This document shows positions 10,189 through 21,320 of a DNA stretch of 64,000 nucleotides, in pieces (the first letter of the stretch is position 1; each line of letters starts with the position of its first letter). Both the position numbers and the translations under genes were made by a program. The stretch is from positions 99,427,479 through 99,491,478 of the forward strand of contig NC_134398.1 in assembly GCF_050003625.1 (NCBI RefSeq), given 5' to 3'. The notes beneath the pieces were generated by a model. That model ran no database searches. It was given only the letters and a program-made list of their open reading frames with translations, and had not been told where the DNA came from. The stretch comes from Haematobia irritans (lineage: Eukaryota; Arthropoda; Insecta; Diptera; Muscidae).

Positions 10189-10262
10189 GGCACCGTGGAG
10201 CAGTGGTTGCTACGTCTGACTTGCATGCCAAGGGTCGTGGGTTCGATCCCTGCTTCGACCAA
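10189..10262 (+). ncRNA. tRNA-like module, right (Pol III promoter-like)
   Basis: A box GTGGAGCAGTGG (10195-10206) and B box GGGTTCGATCCC (10239-10250). The 3' part, TCGTGGGTTCGATCCCTGC, matches the head of the SINE at 8698 almost exactly, so both come from a related tRNA source. A T run directly after it (10266-10276) could terminate Pol III. Confidence 0.7.
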
Positions 10263-10588
10263 AGTTTTTTTTTTTTACATATATTCTAGATATGTTCGGA
10301 AGATTCCGAAAAAATGTTGAACATTACATTCTACTATATTAAATTTTGAACTGTAAAATGTGTCTTATTAAAGACTTAAAGTCACAAAAGAACAGTGTTT
10401 GATATAAACGAAATGGACTGTGTTGTTGTTTCAAAAATAATTTTCTTTATTGAAAAAATAAAAATTTTGTAACAAACGAATTTTTTTGGTGATAAAAGTT
10501 TAAAATTTTCGAAGCAATTCAAAAAACTCTAACAAAAGAAAAACGTTTTCGGTAAACGTTTTCCAAACGTTTTTTTTCTTTGCGTGTA

Positions 10589-11489
10589 GGTTGCTATATT
10601 CATTGAATTGTTGTTATATTTAATTGATTTGTCTAGTTTTGGTTCTGTGGATTTGTTTTATAATTGCAAAGTTATACAAAATATAAAAAAAAATATTGTC
10701 AAATTCTATCGAAAATATTGATTTTTTAACTTACGGTTTTCAAGAGTATTTTCTTAGAGCCAAAAAGGATATTAGTTTAGTTAACATATCATTAAACAGT
10801 AGGAATATTCAAAAAAATTGCCATAAGAAGGCCTGTCTACTTGCAATTGAAAATAATTATTTTTAATAAGTTAAAATGTTGGTTTTATTACAAACGGACG
10901 AAATACCGTTTATAGAAAAACTTACCACATTGAAAAAATCCAGAATGCAATAGGCACATTAGTGGAATCATATCCATGGACTAATGGGACATTTTGGAAA
11001 TTCTTCTCAGAACCATATATTTCACTAAAGCCGATTTAATTCTATTTTAGTTCATGAAATTATTACGTTTTAAGAAAATTCCCATTACTTTAATAATTTT
11101 GTTAGTACGTTTGTTCAATTAACTAAAACAGAGAGAAAAATTATACACAAATGAAGCATAAATTCGTGTTACTCACAAAATAGTTCAGAATTTTTTAAAA
11201 TTTTTACATTTTACTAATAACGCGGCCATCTTGAACTTCGTATGGCACTAACGACATTTTTGCACTCCAATTTTCTTTAACAAGTGAAAAATAATAATTT
11301 TGTCTAAAAATTTTTCTTGAATTTTTCGAAAATTGTTTACTTATTTTTGTGAAATCGGTGTGACATCTGCGTTTTTAATACAGATTACTTAAAATTTTCT
11401 AAAATTAACTAAAATTTTCTTTTCTGGTGGGTTCACTGTTTTGTCAGTGTAGAATTAATATTTTTTCACGATTACTTTTCTTTAGTAAT
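10589..11489. other. AT-rich, no gene
   Basis: No coding frame. 11390-11450 (ending TTCACTGTTTTGTCAGTGTA) resembles, inverted, the stretch at 32025-32100 and looks like the end of an unresolved MITE. Confidence 0.4.
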
Positions 11490-11756
11490 CCAGTATATAA
11501 ACTTTTAATTATATTTTTTTAGTATTGCTTGAGGTCATGTAAATAAAAACAGATGTTGTTGTTTTATTGAGTTGTAATTTTTATTTGAAAATATCCAATA
11601 TTTCGAGACATCTCCGATGCTCGTCTTCAGGGAAATTACTTTAAACAAAAAGAAAAAAAAACATTTAACACATTAATTAATTAGAAGAGAGAATATTTAC
11701 AACTAAAAGCTAATTCGTCTTTCTATATTTTTGTACAATATTTCTATAAATATGTA
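11490..11756 (-). mobile_element. Penelope-like element copy A, 3' part
   Basis: The minus strand carries the 3' UTR of the Penelope-like element whose coding part lies at 13557-15097; the twin-tRNA element at 11757-13556 separates them. It matches, inverted, the end of copy B (31190-31385), including the CCTGAAGACGAGCATCGGAG stretch. That stretch has a hammerhead-like core (see findings). Confidence 0.8.
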
Positions 11757-12060
11757 CACCCTCAAAAAAAATCGCTTCTTTAACATATGTTCCAAACATA
11801 TTTTGCAGGAAGCACATATATTATTGCATACTGCCGAAACATTAATATGTTTGTTTTATGTGAACATATTATATGTTTGGAAGCATTTTGAGCCAAAAAT
11901 ATTATATGCCTGGAAGAATTTTTCCCAAACACGATTGTGCTCATTCCCTAACATACTCGTAATTTTCACTTCCACGAAATTTTTTAGTTATTGGCACCTT
12001 TCTCTGTAATACAAATAATGTTGAAGAAATTATTTACTTTTATAAATGTTTTAAATTTTA

Positions 12061-12140
12061 CCTTTCGCCTGCACGGAGAATCGAACCGAGGACCATACAG
12101 TTTGTAAGCCAACACACTATCCACTGGGCTACGTAGCTGT
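12061..12140 (-). ncRNA. tRNA-like module, left
   Basis: Minus-strand A box TAGCCCAGTGG and B box GGTTCGATTCTC, as in the module at 9997-10078. Cloverleaf pairing is poor. Confidence 0.6.
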
Positions 12141-12252
12141 TATAGTCACCAGTAGATAATTATCGTTTTAAGTTACATTTATATAGCACAGTTTGCAGCG
12201 CCCACGAGCCTATGCAAACATAACATTATTTAACAGAAACATACATTTGTTT

Positions 12253-12325
12253 GCCACGTGGAGCAGTGGTTAGCATGTCTGCCTTGCACGCAAAGGGTCG
12301 TGGGTTCAATCCCTGCTCCGACCAA
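12253..12325 (+). ncRNA. tRNA-like module, right
   Basis: A box GTGGAGCAGTGG; the B box reads GGGTTCAATCCC (one change from the other copies). A run of more than 20 T follows directly and could act as a Pol III terminator. Confidence 0.65.
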
Positions 12326-12327
12326 AC

Positions 12328-12361
<34 letters not shown>

Positions 12362-13556
12362 CATTTATATTTATACTATATTAATTTTTTTTAAATGAAA
12401 CTTCGAAATGTGCGTTATTAAAGATTTATAGTCAGTAACAGTGCTTGATATAAACGAAATTGACTGATTTTTGGATAAAATATTATTTTTTATTGCAAAA
12501 ATAACAATCTTGTAATAAAAACCTGTTTTTGTACAAAACTTTAAAATTTGGAAGGAATTCAAAAACTAACAAAAGAAGAACGTGGAGTCGAGTATAAACA
12601 TACATACATAATTTTATAATATTAACATAAATTTATTTAGGAGTGAACAGTTTTTTACTAGCATTTAACATCATCGCTCTAAAATTCCTTTTATTTTTCT
12701 TTAATAATTCATTTTAAAGAAAATAAACTTTTTAAATTGTTTTAGCTGTAAAACTCGAACTTAATGCCCGCTTTTATATTTGTCAACTCCTCGTGGACTA
12801 CTTTTTAATAAAGAGGAACTAAACTTTGTTTTTTTACATTTTACTGTGTAATTTTTCACTATTTCCTCCTTATTTCATTTTACTGTCCCAACTCTAAAAA
12901 GAGTATAGTGCCCTTTCGTTATTTTTATGAAGACCCCTGATTTCTTTTAACGAACCAAGAAAAAAATTGTGCCCATAATGCCAAAATAATAAACAAAACA
13001 CATGTCCACACATACATAAAATGCTGCTCTCAAGGCGAAAACATAAACTGTTTCTTTTTCAAATGTCTATTCTCTTGGTTCAGAATGTATATTCTCTTTA
13101 TTCAAATTAAATAATATTTAGACTTAAACATATCAAATTTTTGGCCTTATCATAAAACAGTTTTCCGAAACAACATACAAGCGGTTTCACAGAAATTGTT
13201 CTCTTTTGACTCTTTTGCTGTGTTATATTGATATCTTTCGTCAACTCTCCCGGTTTCCATCTCTATTTCTCTCTATACTCTCTCTGTCGCTTTGAATAAA
13301 ATATCACAACATATGTATGTTTAGTCGAAATTTGTAAATTTATATATGTTTGTATTCACACATATGATTTTTATGAAACATTCATGCCCCAAACATAATA
13401 TATTCTAACATATTAACATAGATGTCCCAAACATTTAGTGTTAGTTTAGGAACATTACATGTTCGCACTTAAATATTTATATTGTGGTTTAAAATCGTGC
13501 CCGAAACACATTTTGTTTATATCGGAACATATGAAAAACATATTTTTCTAACAGTG

Positions 13557-14288
13557 TATCAGTCTTAAAATTCATCCGTCTTTCTGCAGGTACATTTATA
13601 ATATGTAGCATCTCCAGTGTAAATCTCCTTTTATAATTGCTTTCTTGCGTCAAAATATCTACGTCCTTAAGGTTTGGTTTGTGTCCTGTTAAAGTGCAAT
13701 GTGCTGCAAGTGCCGTATTTTGCTCCAAGGGCTTACCAGTGGCTTTCTGATCAGATTTATGCCCTGAGAGTCTAGTTTTTAATTTGGTTTTCGTTGTACC
13801 AACATATACTTTTTGGCAAGTATCCGAATCATTTTCATTGCATTTGATCTTATATACTACGTTTGACTTGTCTTCTTTCTTAATTTTGGATTTTGTCTTG
13901 CTGAAGAATTGATTTACTGTATTATGAGTCCTTTGTGCAATTTGAAATTTGTCCTTATTAAACATGTTTGATGATTTGAATCTTTCCGAAAATTGGGGGA
14001 CATATGTCAAGGGTTTATAAATTTTGGGTTCAATTTCGTCATTTTTGATATGTTGTCGTTTTTTACATGTTGAATTAGGTCGTCAACCGTTTTATTCGGG
14101 AAATCATTTAATCGCAGTATAGTCCTTATCTTATCCTCGTTGTCCTTATGGAATATTTTGTCGCTAATACCGTGTACTCTTCTTATAAAATTTGTAGCCG
14201 TATTCATTATAATTCGTCTAGGATGTTTTGAGTTGAAATTTATCAATCGTCCTGTGGCTGTTGGCTTTTGATACCAGTTGATTTTCAT
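13557..14288 (-). pseudogene. Penelope-like C-terminal part with GIY-YIG endonuclease
   Basis: Two overlapping frames (14288-14007 and 14010 leftward) that were once one. The second has the GIY-YIG-type nuclease: VVYKIKC, then KVYVGTTKTKLKTRLSGHKSD, then AAHCTLTGH. It nicks target DNA during retrotransposition. The last 20 or so codons of the present frame (13489-13556) belong to the inserted twin-tRNA element. Confidence 0.85.
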
Positions 14289-14317
14289 TCCATTTTTGTG
14301 CCTTAGAATTATAGTAT

Positions 14318-15097
14318 CTAAGTATGGTAACTTGTTGTCCTCTTCTGTTTCATCGTAAATTGAATTTGTCGATCAAAGGCGTTTAGAGCTGATAACGTAG
14401 CCTGAACGTCATTTTTATTCAAAATACAGAACAGATCGTCTACATATTTTGTCATTATTTTTGGTTTTATAGTCAATTTTTCCATCACTGAGTCTAAGAG
14501 TACTTCCATTACAATGTCGGCGATAATCGGTGAAGCTGGTGATCCCACCGGCATTCCTTTACGTTGTTCATACACCTTGTCATCATACACAAAATATCTT
14601 GAGTCCTTGATACAAAAAGTTAATATTTCTATGAAAACATCCATCGGTATCTTTGTGTAGTCTTTTATTTCGTCCCATTTTTCTTTTATAGTCTTTATCG
14701 CCAAATTTACTGGAATGCTTGGAAAAAGATATATTACGTCGAACGAAATCATTGTTTCATTGTCCTCAATCTTAATGTTGCTGGTTGTATTCTTAAATTC
14801 AATTGCGTCCTTTACATTATATTTGGAATCTTTCGTCAAGTTTTTCAAAATATTCACAATATATTTTGATAGTTTATAAGAGGGGGAATTTATTGAAGAA
14901 CATATCGGTCTTACAGGGACTCCTTCCTTATGAATCTTCTGAAGTCCATAAATTCGTGGGGCGTTAGCAGTTTTACATATTAATTTAAATTTCTCGTTGC
15001 TGTCAATGATGTTCATTTTGAATAATTTGTCTACCAGTTTATTATTTTTCGTCTGGAGTGTTGATGTCGGATCTCTTTTTAAGCGTCTATATGTACA
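14318..15097 (-). pseudogene. Penelope-like reverse transcriptase core
   Basis: Copies element RNA at a nick primed by its own endonuclease. The fragment shows the Penelope-type RT order: APRIYGLQKIHK, VRPICSSINSPSYKLSKY, MISFDVIYLFPSIPV, the finger-palm turn KGMPVGSPASPIIADIVME, and the catalytic KYVDDLFCI at about 14430-14455. It ends in a stop at 14318 (SYHT) and picks up in another frame at 14288, so the gene is broken. Upstream it reads into 15016-15097 (TYRRLKRDPTS), where the errantivirus cuts it. Confidence 0.85.
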
Positions 15098-16289
15098 AAT
15101 TAATGTCTTTCATATAGTATGAAAGAAAAAAATATTATTTTAGTTTTTATTTCATTTATTTATTCATTTTGTATCTTATGCTTAAGACTGCTAGACTTAA
15201 ACTAAAACTTAAAGTCTACAACCATCACTTTTCATTTATTTTCCAATATTATCATAGACGCAACGTCAGCTAAATTATGTCCCCATGGCGTCGCGATATA
15301 TAGAGTATTGGTTTACAATTTGGCGGACCGTTGATTCAGCGTTTAATAACAGCGCGTGTAAAAATCAAATATACAAAAAAATATTACAGGTACACACAAA
15401 AAAATTTTTTTCTGATTCAATCACGAAATTAATTGATTCAATTAATTTTTAATTAATTAATCACAGAATTGATATTATCAATTAAAAAACAAGTATATAC
15501 GGCCGTAAGTTCGGCCAGGCCGAAGCTTATGTACCCTCCATCATGGATTGCGTAGAAACTTTTTCTAAACACTACCATCCACAATCGAATTACTTAAGTT
15601 GCGGTAACGCTTGCCGATGGCAAGGTATCTTAAAACCTCCTACCACCATCTTCTAAATTGTATGTAAGTCCATACGTGGTATATATTAAATCAAAAAAGA
15701 TCGATCCAATACGTATATAATTCAGTTTGACAAAGTAGACATAAACAAAATTTTCTATAGAAATAAAATTTTCTATAGAAATAAAAATTTTGACAAAATT
15801 TTCTATAGAAAGAAAATTTTGATAAAAATTTCTACCGAAATAAAATTTTAACAAAATTTTCTATAGGAATAGACTTTTGACAAAATATTCTATAGAAATA
15901 AAATCTTGGTAGATTATTTTTGGCTCGAGTGGCAACCATGATTATGAACCGAATAAAATTTGAACAAAATTTTCTATAGAAATAAAATTTTGACAATGAT
16001 GAAAATTTTATTGTGAACCGAATAAAATTTTAACAAAATTTTCTCTAGAAATAAAATTTTGACAAAATTTTCTATAGAAATAAAATTTTGACAAAATTTT
16101 CTATATAAATAAAATTTTGGTAGATTAATTTTGGCTCTAGTGGCAACCATGGTTATGAACCGATATGGACCAATTTTTGAGTGATTGGACCAATTGTTGT
16201 ATGGTTGTTAGCGACCATATACTAACACCACGTTCCTAATTTGAACCGGATCGGATGAATTTTGCTCCTCCAAGAGGCTCCGGAGGTCA

Positions 16290-17220
16290 AATCTGGAGAA
16301 CGTTTTATATGGGGGCTATATATAATTATGGACCGATATGGACCAATTCTGGCACGGTTGTTAAAGATCATATACTAACACCATGTTCAAAATTACAACC
16401 GGATTGGGTGAAATTTGCTTCTCTTGGAGACTTCGCAAGCCAAATCTGGGGATCGGCTTATATGGGGGCTATATATAATTATGAACCGATGTGGACCAAT
16501 TTTTGCATGGATATTAGAGACCATATAACAATACCAAGTACCAAATTTCAGCCGGATCGGATGCAATTTGCTTCTCTTTGGGGCTTCGCAAGCCAAATCT
16601 GGAGATAGGTTTATATGGAGTCCATATATAATTATGGACCGATGTGGACCAATTTTTGCACGGTTATTAGAGACCATATACCAACATCATGTACCAAATT
16701 TCAGCCGGATCGGATGAAATTTGCTTCTCTTTGAGGCTCCGCAAGCCAAATCTGGGGATCGGTTTATATGGGGGCTATATATAATTATGGACCGATGTGC
16801 ACCAATTTTTGCATGATTGTTAGAGACTATCTACCAACACCATGTACCAAATTTCAGCGGGATCGGATGAAATATGCTTCTCTTAGAGGCTCCACAAGCC
16901 AAATCTGGGGATCGGTTTATATGGGGGCTATATATAATTATGGACCGATGTGGACCAATTTTTGCACGATTTTTAGAGACCATCTACCAACACCATGTAC
17001 CAAATTTCAGCCGGATCGGATGAAATATGCTTCTCTTAGAGGCTCCACAAGCCAAATCTGGGGATCGGTTTATATGGGGGCTATATATAATTATGGACCG
17101 ATGTGGACCTATTTTTGGATGATTGTTAGAGACCATATACCAACACCATATACCAAATTTTAGCCGGATCGGATGAAATATGCTTCTGTTAGAGGCTCCA
17201 CAAGCCAAATCTGAGGGTCC
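16290..17220. repeat. Tandem array, about 153-bp period, 6-7 units
   Basis: Units start with GGGATCGGTTTATATGGGGG at about 16296, 16448, 16601, 16754, 16906, 17059 and 17212. The same array occurs inverted at 62930-63880, and a related one of the same period is in the family-2 repeat at 38333-38870. Confidence 0.9.
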
Positions 17221-17360
17221 CTTTATATGGGGGCTATACGTAAAAGTGGACCGATATGGCCCATTTTCAATACCATCCGACCTACATCGATAACAACTAC
17301 TTGTGCCAAGTTTCAAGTCGATAGCTTGTTTCGTTCGGAAGTTAGCGTGATTTCAACAGA

Positions 17361-17413
17361 CGGACGGACGGACGGACGGACGGACGGACGGACGGACGGA
17401 CGGACGGACGGAC
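17361..17413. repeat. (GGAC)n microsatellite
   Basis: About 13 units of GGAC. This is the (GTCY)n core typical of DINE-1-type repeats, read on the other strand. Confidence 0.95.
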
Positions 17414-17752
17414 ATGCTTAGATCGACTCAGAATTTCACCACGACCCAGAATATATATACTTTATGGGGTCTTAGAGCAATATTTCGATGTGTTACAAAC
17501 GGAATGACAAAGTTAATATACCCCCATCCTATGATGGAGGGTATAATTAATTGAAGGTCAATTAAAAAGTTAATTGATCCAATTAAAAAATTAATTGATA
17601 CTATTATTTTTGTGATTGATTTTTGTTTCAATTAAAAAATTTGTTGAATCAATTAAATTTTTAATTGAATATTTTTTAAAACTCAATTAAAATTTTAATT
17701 GGAAAAATGTTCGTGATTTTTTTTTGTGTGTATGGGGTAGCATACCTTAACT

Positions 17753-17763
17753 CCTCCCCCTGT
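17753..17763 (-). promoter_or_regulatory. Errantivirus polypurine tract
   Basis: ACAGGGGGAGG on the minus strand, directly before the LTR start AGTTAAGG. It primes plus-strand DNA synthesis. Confidence 0.85.
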
Positions 17764-17849
17764 AAAATCAATCGTCCCGATTGTTAGAAAGTTGGGAGTT
17801 CATTTGAGCTACAAAATCTTTGAGAAGATTTTTCACTAGTAGAAGTTTT

Positions 17850-19293
17850 TGATTTGATTTCTTCGTTAACTACTTTTATAATATTAACGTCTGAGTGAGA
17901 TTTACTTTTGTACTTGTAAATAACTAAGCAAATTACAAAAATTAATAGGGTAAATAATCAGATATTAGTAGAAAGCATTACATTTCCTTTGGTAGATATT
18001 AAATTTATTTTATCAATATTATTAGCTTGTAGATTTTTCATCAATTCTAAAGATAACACTTCTTCGACTAGTGATTTATTGGAAGACATTTGTAAAAGAG
18101 GTGGAAGGGGTTTGAAATTTGAAATTTCTTTTGAAACGAATGTTTGATTGTCTATCTTTATTGATTCATTATGGAATTGTATTAAATATGTTCCCGATAG
18201 TTTATAACTTTTATCTTCGGATATTTCAATGGCGCCGTCAAATTTATTCAAAAAAATAGTTCCCGGATATAATTCTTCTGTTGTAGGAACGTGTTCATTA
18301 TTAATAAAAGTACAATTATGAGCTTTGTTTCTAAAGTGATGGTACACAATTATTTTCACTTATGTCTATGAGATTATCATGATTGCAAATACATAATTTA
18401 TTGATTTCAGTACAATTATTTTTGATTTCAAATATTTTGTTTTTACATTTAATTACAATATTTGTATTAATTTTTATAATTGTATTATTTTATTTAACAG
18501 GCTTAATTAGTATTTTCTCACAATTTGTGTGGTCTATTGATGGTAAGTTAATTATATAGATTAGTGATGAGTGATCAGAAGCGATTTTAATCGTTGCGAA
18601 TCCTAATGCTTCCTCTAAATTATTATATGGAAATTCCTCTACATCCAAAAACTCTTTTATTTCATTAATTTCCTTTTCAGACAGTATAAACGAATTTACT
18701 ATCCCTACTTTAGCCGATTGCAGAGCATATTCTATATTTGTCAGTTCAGTTTTTAAAATGTTTATTTTTGATCTTATAGAATCTTCTATAGTTCTTTGAA
18801 TTTCTCCTAAGGATTGGAACGTGTTTAAAATCTTGTTCGTAGTATTAGTCAGTAGGTTTATTCTTTCTATTATGTCATTATTTATTATCCTCTGTCTTGC
18901 GTTATTTCCCAATAGTCCGTTTATCTTTTGTACTACAATATTATGATCGTCATAGTCTGGTGAACCAGCAATCCATTTCCAGGCTGATCCCAGTATATTA
19001 ATTGAACGTTTGGTCCTTGGTCTAATTTTTCTTAACTGCTCATTCAACTGGTCAATGTCGTGTAGTAAAAATGGCAATATGGAACTGTTTCATAAAATTT
19101 TCTCATGGATTTCATTTTTCAGGTTGTCAATGATTCGTCCGTATTTGTCCAGTTCAATAATGTGAATTAGTTTAAAATTTCCGTTTTGAATTTTAGCTTG
19201 TCCTATATTGTTACTAGTTGTGAAGTGGAGTAGTCTAGTATTTGCACTTCAGCTTTACAAATTGTGAAAAATATAAGCAGTAGTATCATAGAA
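17850..19293 (-). pseudogene. env: Errantivirus env (baculovirus F-like glycoprotein), broken
   Basis: Class I-type fusion envelope as in Gypsy-group errantiviruses. It starts at an ATG at 19293 with a hydrophobic signal peptide (MILLLIFFTICKA), then meets an early stop. The longest intact stretch, 19077-18490, has a basic RTKR cleavage-type site followed by a glycine/hydrophobic segment like a fusion peptide, then heptad-rich sequence. 18359-17958 is the C-terminal ectodomain. After another in-frame stop at about 17957 comes a membrane anchor (LFTLLIFVICLVIY) with a short basic tail. Several stops separate the pieces, so no full envelope can be made. Identification is by layout and motif, not by a database match. 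Confidence 0.8.
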
Positions 19294-19422
19294 GCCATGT
19301 TCTGAAAAAAAAACAAATATTTTTAAATATTTGATTATGTTTCAATATTGTCTTTATGAATTATTCTGTCGCGATATTTAATTCTAATTTTATTACCTAA
19401 ATCTTCCTTAACTATTTGCTTT

Positions 19423-20331
19423 TTAAATCGTGGTAATAACTTGTTTCTTCGTTTTCTCGTAAACCGTTTCACCTGGTTGATAAGTATTTATTTGATTATC
19501 ATTGTTTCGTAACAACATTTTTTCTTGAGCCTTTTTTAGAATTTCTACTAAATTGTGTTCTATCTTATTAAAAAATATATCTGTGGGTTTATTTTGTTTG
19601 ACCGAATGGATGGTTTTATTGTATTGTTGAGCTGCTCTATAGAATGTTTCTTTATCTCCCAATAAGTGAAATTCGTCCTTGATACATCTAGCTATTTCTA
19701 TTAAGGTAGAATGGACTCTTTCTACTTGTCCATTGGTTGTACTATGGCGAGGTGTGCAATAATATAGTTCAATACCTAATCTGTGCAATAAAGATTTAAA
19801 CTGCGGATTACAAAAGCCTGGTTCGTTGTCAAGTGTTATTTTTTTAGCATTTGGAAAGCCCTGTAGTAATACTAAAAGTTTTACTCCTAGGTTAGTTTTA
19901 TCTTCAATATCCTTAATTATTAAAAATTTCGAATACGAATCAATACAAGTTAGAAATTTTAATCCTTCTGCATAAAAAATATCAACATTAAGGTACTCCC
20001 CCTCCTTGTTAGGAATTGGAGCCTCTCCAATTGGAACTTTCTGTGGATGTCTATTATATTTATTTTTATTACATATAGAACAATGTCTGATATATTCCTT
20101 AAAGTGGTCTGCCATTTTTGGCCAATAGTACTGTTTATATACTTGTTTATGATTTTCTTTACAACTACGATGAGATCGCGAATGTGTTTCCTTTATTATG
20201 CTTTGTTGGTCATCTTCATTTATTACATCAATAGGAAATATGCGGGTAAATACAAATTTATTTGAAAATACCCGCTTTACAGTTTCTTTAAAATCATATA
20301 AATCTTCCGGTACACAGTGTATCGTTGTCAC
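19423..20331 (-). pseudogene. Errantivirus integrase
   Basis: Inserts viral DNA in the host genome. The zinc-binding HHCC is visible (HSRSHRSCKENH... HCSICNKNK), and the DDE core: VDIFYAEG, LDNEPGF, NGQVERVH with 35 residues between the second D and E. It is one open stretch of about 300 residues, but it is cut from RNase H by the SINE at 20333-20682. Confidence 0.85.
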
Positions 20332-20332
20332 T

Positions 20333-20682
20333 AGGTTAGGTTAGGTTAGGTTATGTGGCAGCCCGATGTATCAGGCTCACTTAGACTATTCAGTCCATTG
20401 TGATACCACATTGGTGAACCTCACTCTTATCACTGAGTGCTGCCCGATTCCATGTTAAGCTCAAAGGCAAGGGACCTCCTTTTTATAGCCGAGTCCGAAC
20501 GGCGTTCCATATTGCAGTGAAATCACTTAGAGAAGCTTTGAAACGCTCAGAAATGTCACCAGCATTACTGAGGTGGGATAATCCACCGCTGAAAAACTTT
20601 TTGGTGTTTGGTCGAAGCAGGAATCGAACCCACGACATTGTGTATGCAAGGCGGGCATGCTAACCATTGCACCACGGTGGCT
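20333..20682 (-). mobile_element. tRNA-derived SINE, copy 2
   Basis: 350 bp, same family and orientation as 8698-9035, flanked by a 10-bp duplication with one mismatch (CGTTGTCACT at 20323-20332; CGCTGTCACT at 20683-20692). B box complement at 20619-20630, A box complement at 20664-20674. The tail has four TTAGG-like units. It sits between RNase H and integrase of the errantivirus, so it inserted later. Confidence 0.9.
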
Positions 20683-21315
20683 CGCTGTCACTGAATTTGG
20701 ATTGATATATTGCAAAAGAATGGATTTTAGATTTTCCCTAGTATCGTATTCAATAATATGACGAGTCCTTCCGAAGTTTGCTATCATTTGATATAATGAA
20801 AAATTTGACTTGCTTAGCAAAATTTGTTGCTTAAATTCATTTAAAGGTTTTGATGTTTCGGGGATGTTAAAATTATCACTACTTTCTGTAGAATGTTAAG
20901 TGTCCTGCAAAGAGTCTTCGTCCGAAATAATATTTAAATATTGTCGCGAAAGAGCGTCGGCTACCACGTTGGTAACACCTGGTTTATAAATCATTTTTGG
21001 CGAAAATTCTTCAATAAAGGAACGCCATCTTTTTATTTTTGCATTGGGATTTCGAGTGGACACGGCAAAAGTTAACGGTTGGTGATCTGTATGAATTTCT
21101 ATATTTGAACTACCATGTAAATAATTTCTTAAATTCTTTAAAGCCCAAACAATGGCATAAAGCCCTTTTTCATTAGTCGCATAGTTCCGTTCGGTTGAAT
21201 TTAAAGTTTTTGATATAAATGTAATCGGTTTACCGTCTTGGCTAAGAACAGCACCTACTGCTTCATTAGAGGCATCGGTGGTAAGGACAAATGTTTTATT
21301 AAAATCAGGTTGCAC
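20683..21315 (-). pseudogene. Errantivirus RNase H and linker
   Basis: RNase H motifs TTDASNEAVGAVL, ERNYATNEKGLYAIVW and IHTDHQPL, then the Gypsy-type YKPGVTNVVADALSR end. A stop at 20896 is followed, in another frame, by about 65 more pol codons (20890-20693) up to the SINE. The RT frame ends at 21321, a few bases upstream and out of frame. Confidence 0.8.
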
Positions 21316-21320
21316 TAATT

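Larger units (their letters stand above)
9682..10586 (+). mobile_element. Twin-tRNA element, A type, copy 1
   Basis: 905 bp with short inverted ends (CACGCAAA...TTTGCGTG) flanked by TA (9680-9681, 10587-10588). The centre holds two tRNA-like modules pointing away from each other (9997-10078 minus; 10189-10262 plus) with about 110 bp between. Nearly the same element occurs inverted at 60456-61378. The interior wording (TGATATAAACGAAATGGACTG, ACCTTTTCCTGTAATAC) is shared with the longer B-type elements. No protein frame, so it is a non-autonomous DNA element. Confidence 0.8.
11757..13556 (+). mobile_element. Twin-tRNA element, B type, copy 1
   Basis: 1800 bp flanked by TA (11755-11756, 13557-13558), beginning CACCCTCAAAAAAAATCG and ending TTTTTCTAACAGTG. 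It carries the same divergent tRNA-like pair as the A type (12061-12140 minus; 12253-12325 plus). About 1.2 kb of extra AT-rich sequence follows on the right, made of ACATATGTTTGG-type repeats and a stretch related to the TTAA MITE (about 12640-12770). It inserted in the 3' region of the Penelope-like element. A near-complete inverted copy is at 36302-38075. Confidence 0.8.
13557..15097 (-). mobile_element. Penelope-like element copy A, coding part
   Basis: Contains most of the single protein of a Penelope-like element: RT, then a GIY-YIG endonuclease. It is cut on the left by the twin-tRNA element and on the right by the errantivirus; the upstream part of the RT resumes at 29583-29862. TACA at 15094-15097 is repeated at 29583-29586 across the errantivirus. 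Confidence 0.85.
15488..17546 (-). mobile_element. Helentron-associated (DINE-1-like) repeat, family 1, copy 1
   Basis: Read on the minus strand it has the DINE-1 order: 5' end TTATACCCTCCATCATAGG, the block with ATATATATTCTGGGTCG and GAGTCGATC, a (GTCC)n microsatellite (plus 17361-17413), an internal tandem array, and a 3' hairpin (GGCCGaacttaCGGCC, at 15500-15515) near the end. It has no protein of its own and would depend on a Helentron. Apparent proteins in it are translations of the repeats. Confidence 0.8.
15393..17730. mobile_element. C-type TA element (AATTGA-rich ends) holding a Helentron-like repeat
   Basis: The ends CACACAAAAAAATTTTTTT and the reverse complement at 17710-17730, flanked by TA, enclose arms built of AATTAATTGATT-type repeats (15405-15487; 17547-17710). 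Nearly all the rest is the Helentron-like repeat 15488-17546, which inserted into it. Compare the 2.1-kb relative at 54551-56645. Confidence 0.8.
15098..17752 (-). repeat. Errantivirus 3' LTR, split by a MITE
   Basis: LTR sequence is at 15098-15392 and 17731-17752. The break is at TA, which is duplicated on both sides of the C-type element 15393-17730; removing it gives the same wording as the other LTR (ATTACAGGTATGGGGTAG). The TACA target duplication abuts at 15094-15097. Confidence 0.9.

Noticed and set aside
9997..10262. Functional tRNA genes
   Set aside because: The boxes are present, but acceptor, anticodon and T stems pair poorly and the modules recur inside transposons.
16255..17163. 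Open frames as a repeat protein
   Set aside because: They are translations of the 153-bp array on both strands; unit length is a multiple of three by chance in parts.
16290..17220. CRISPR-like array
   Set aside because: Units adjoin without spacers; a eukaryotic tandem repeat.
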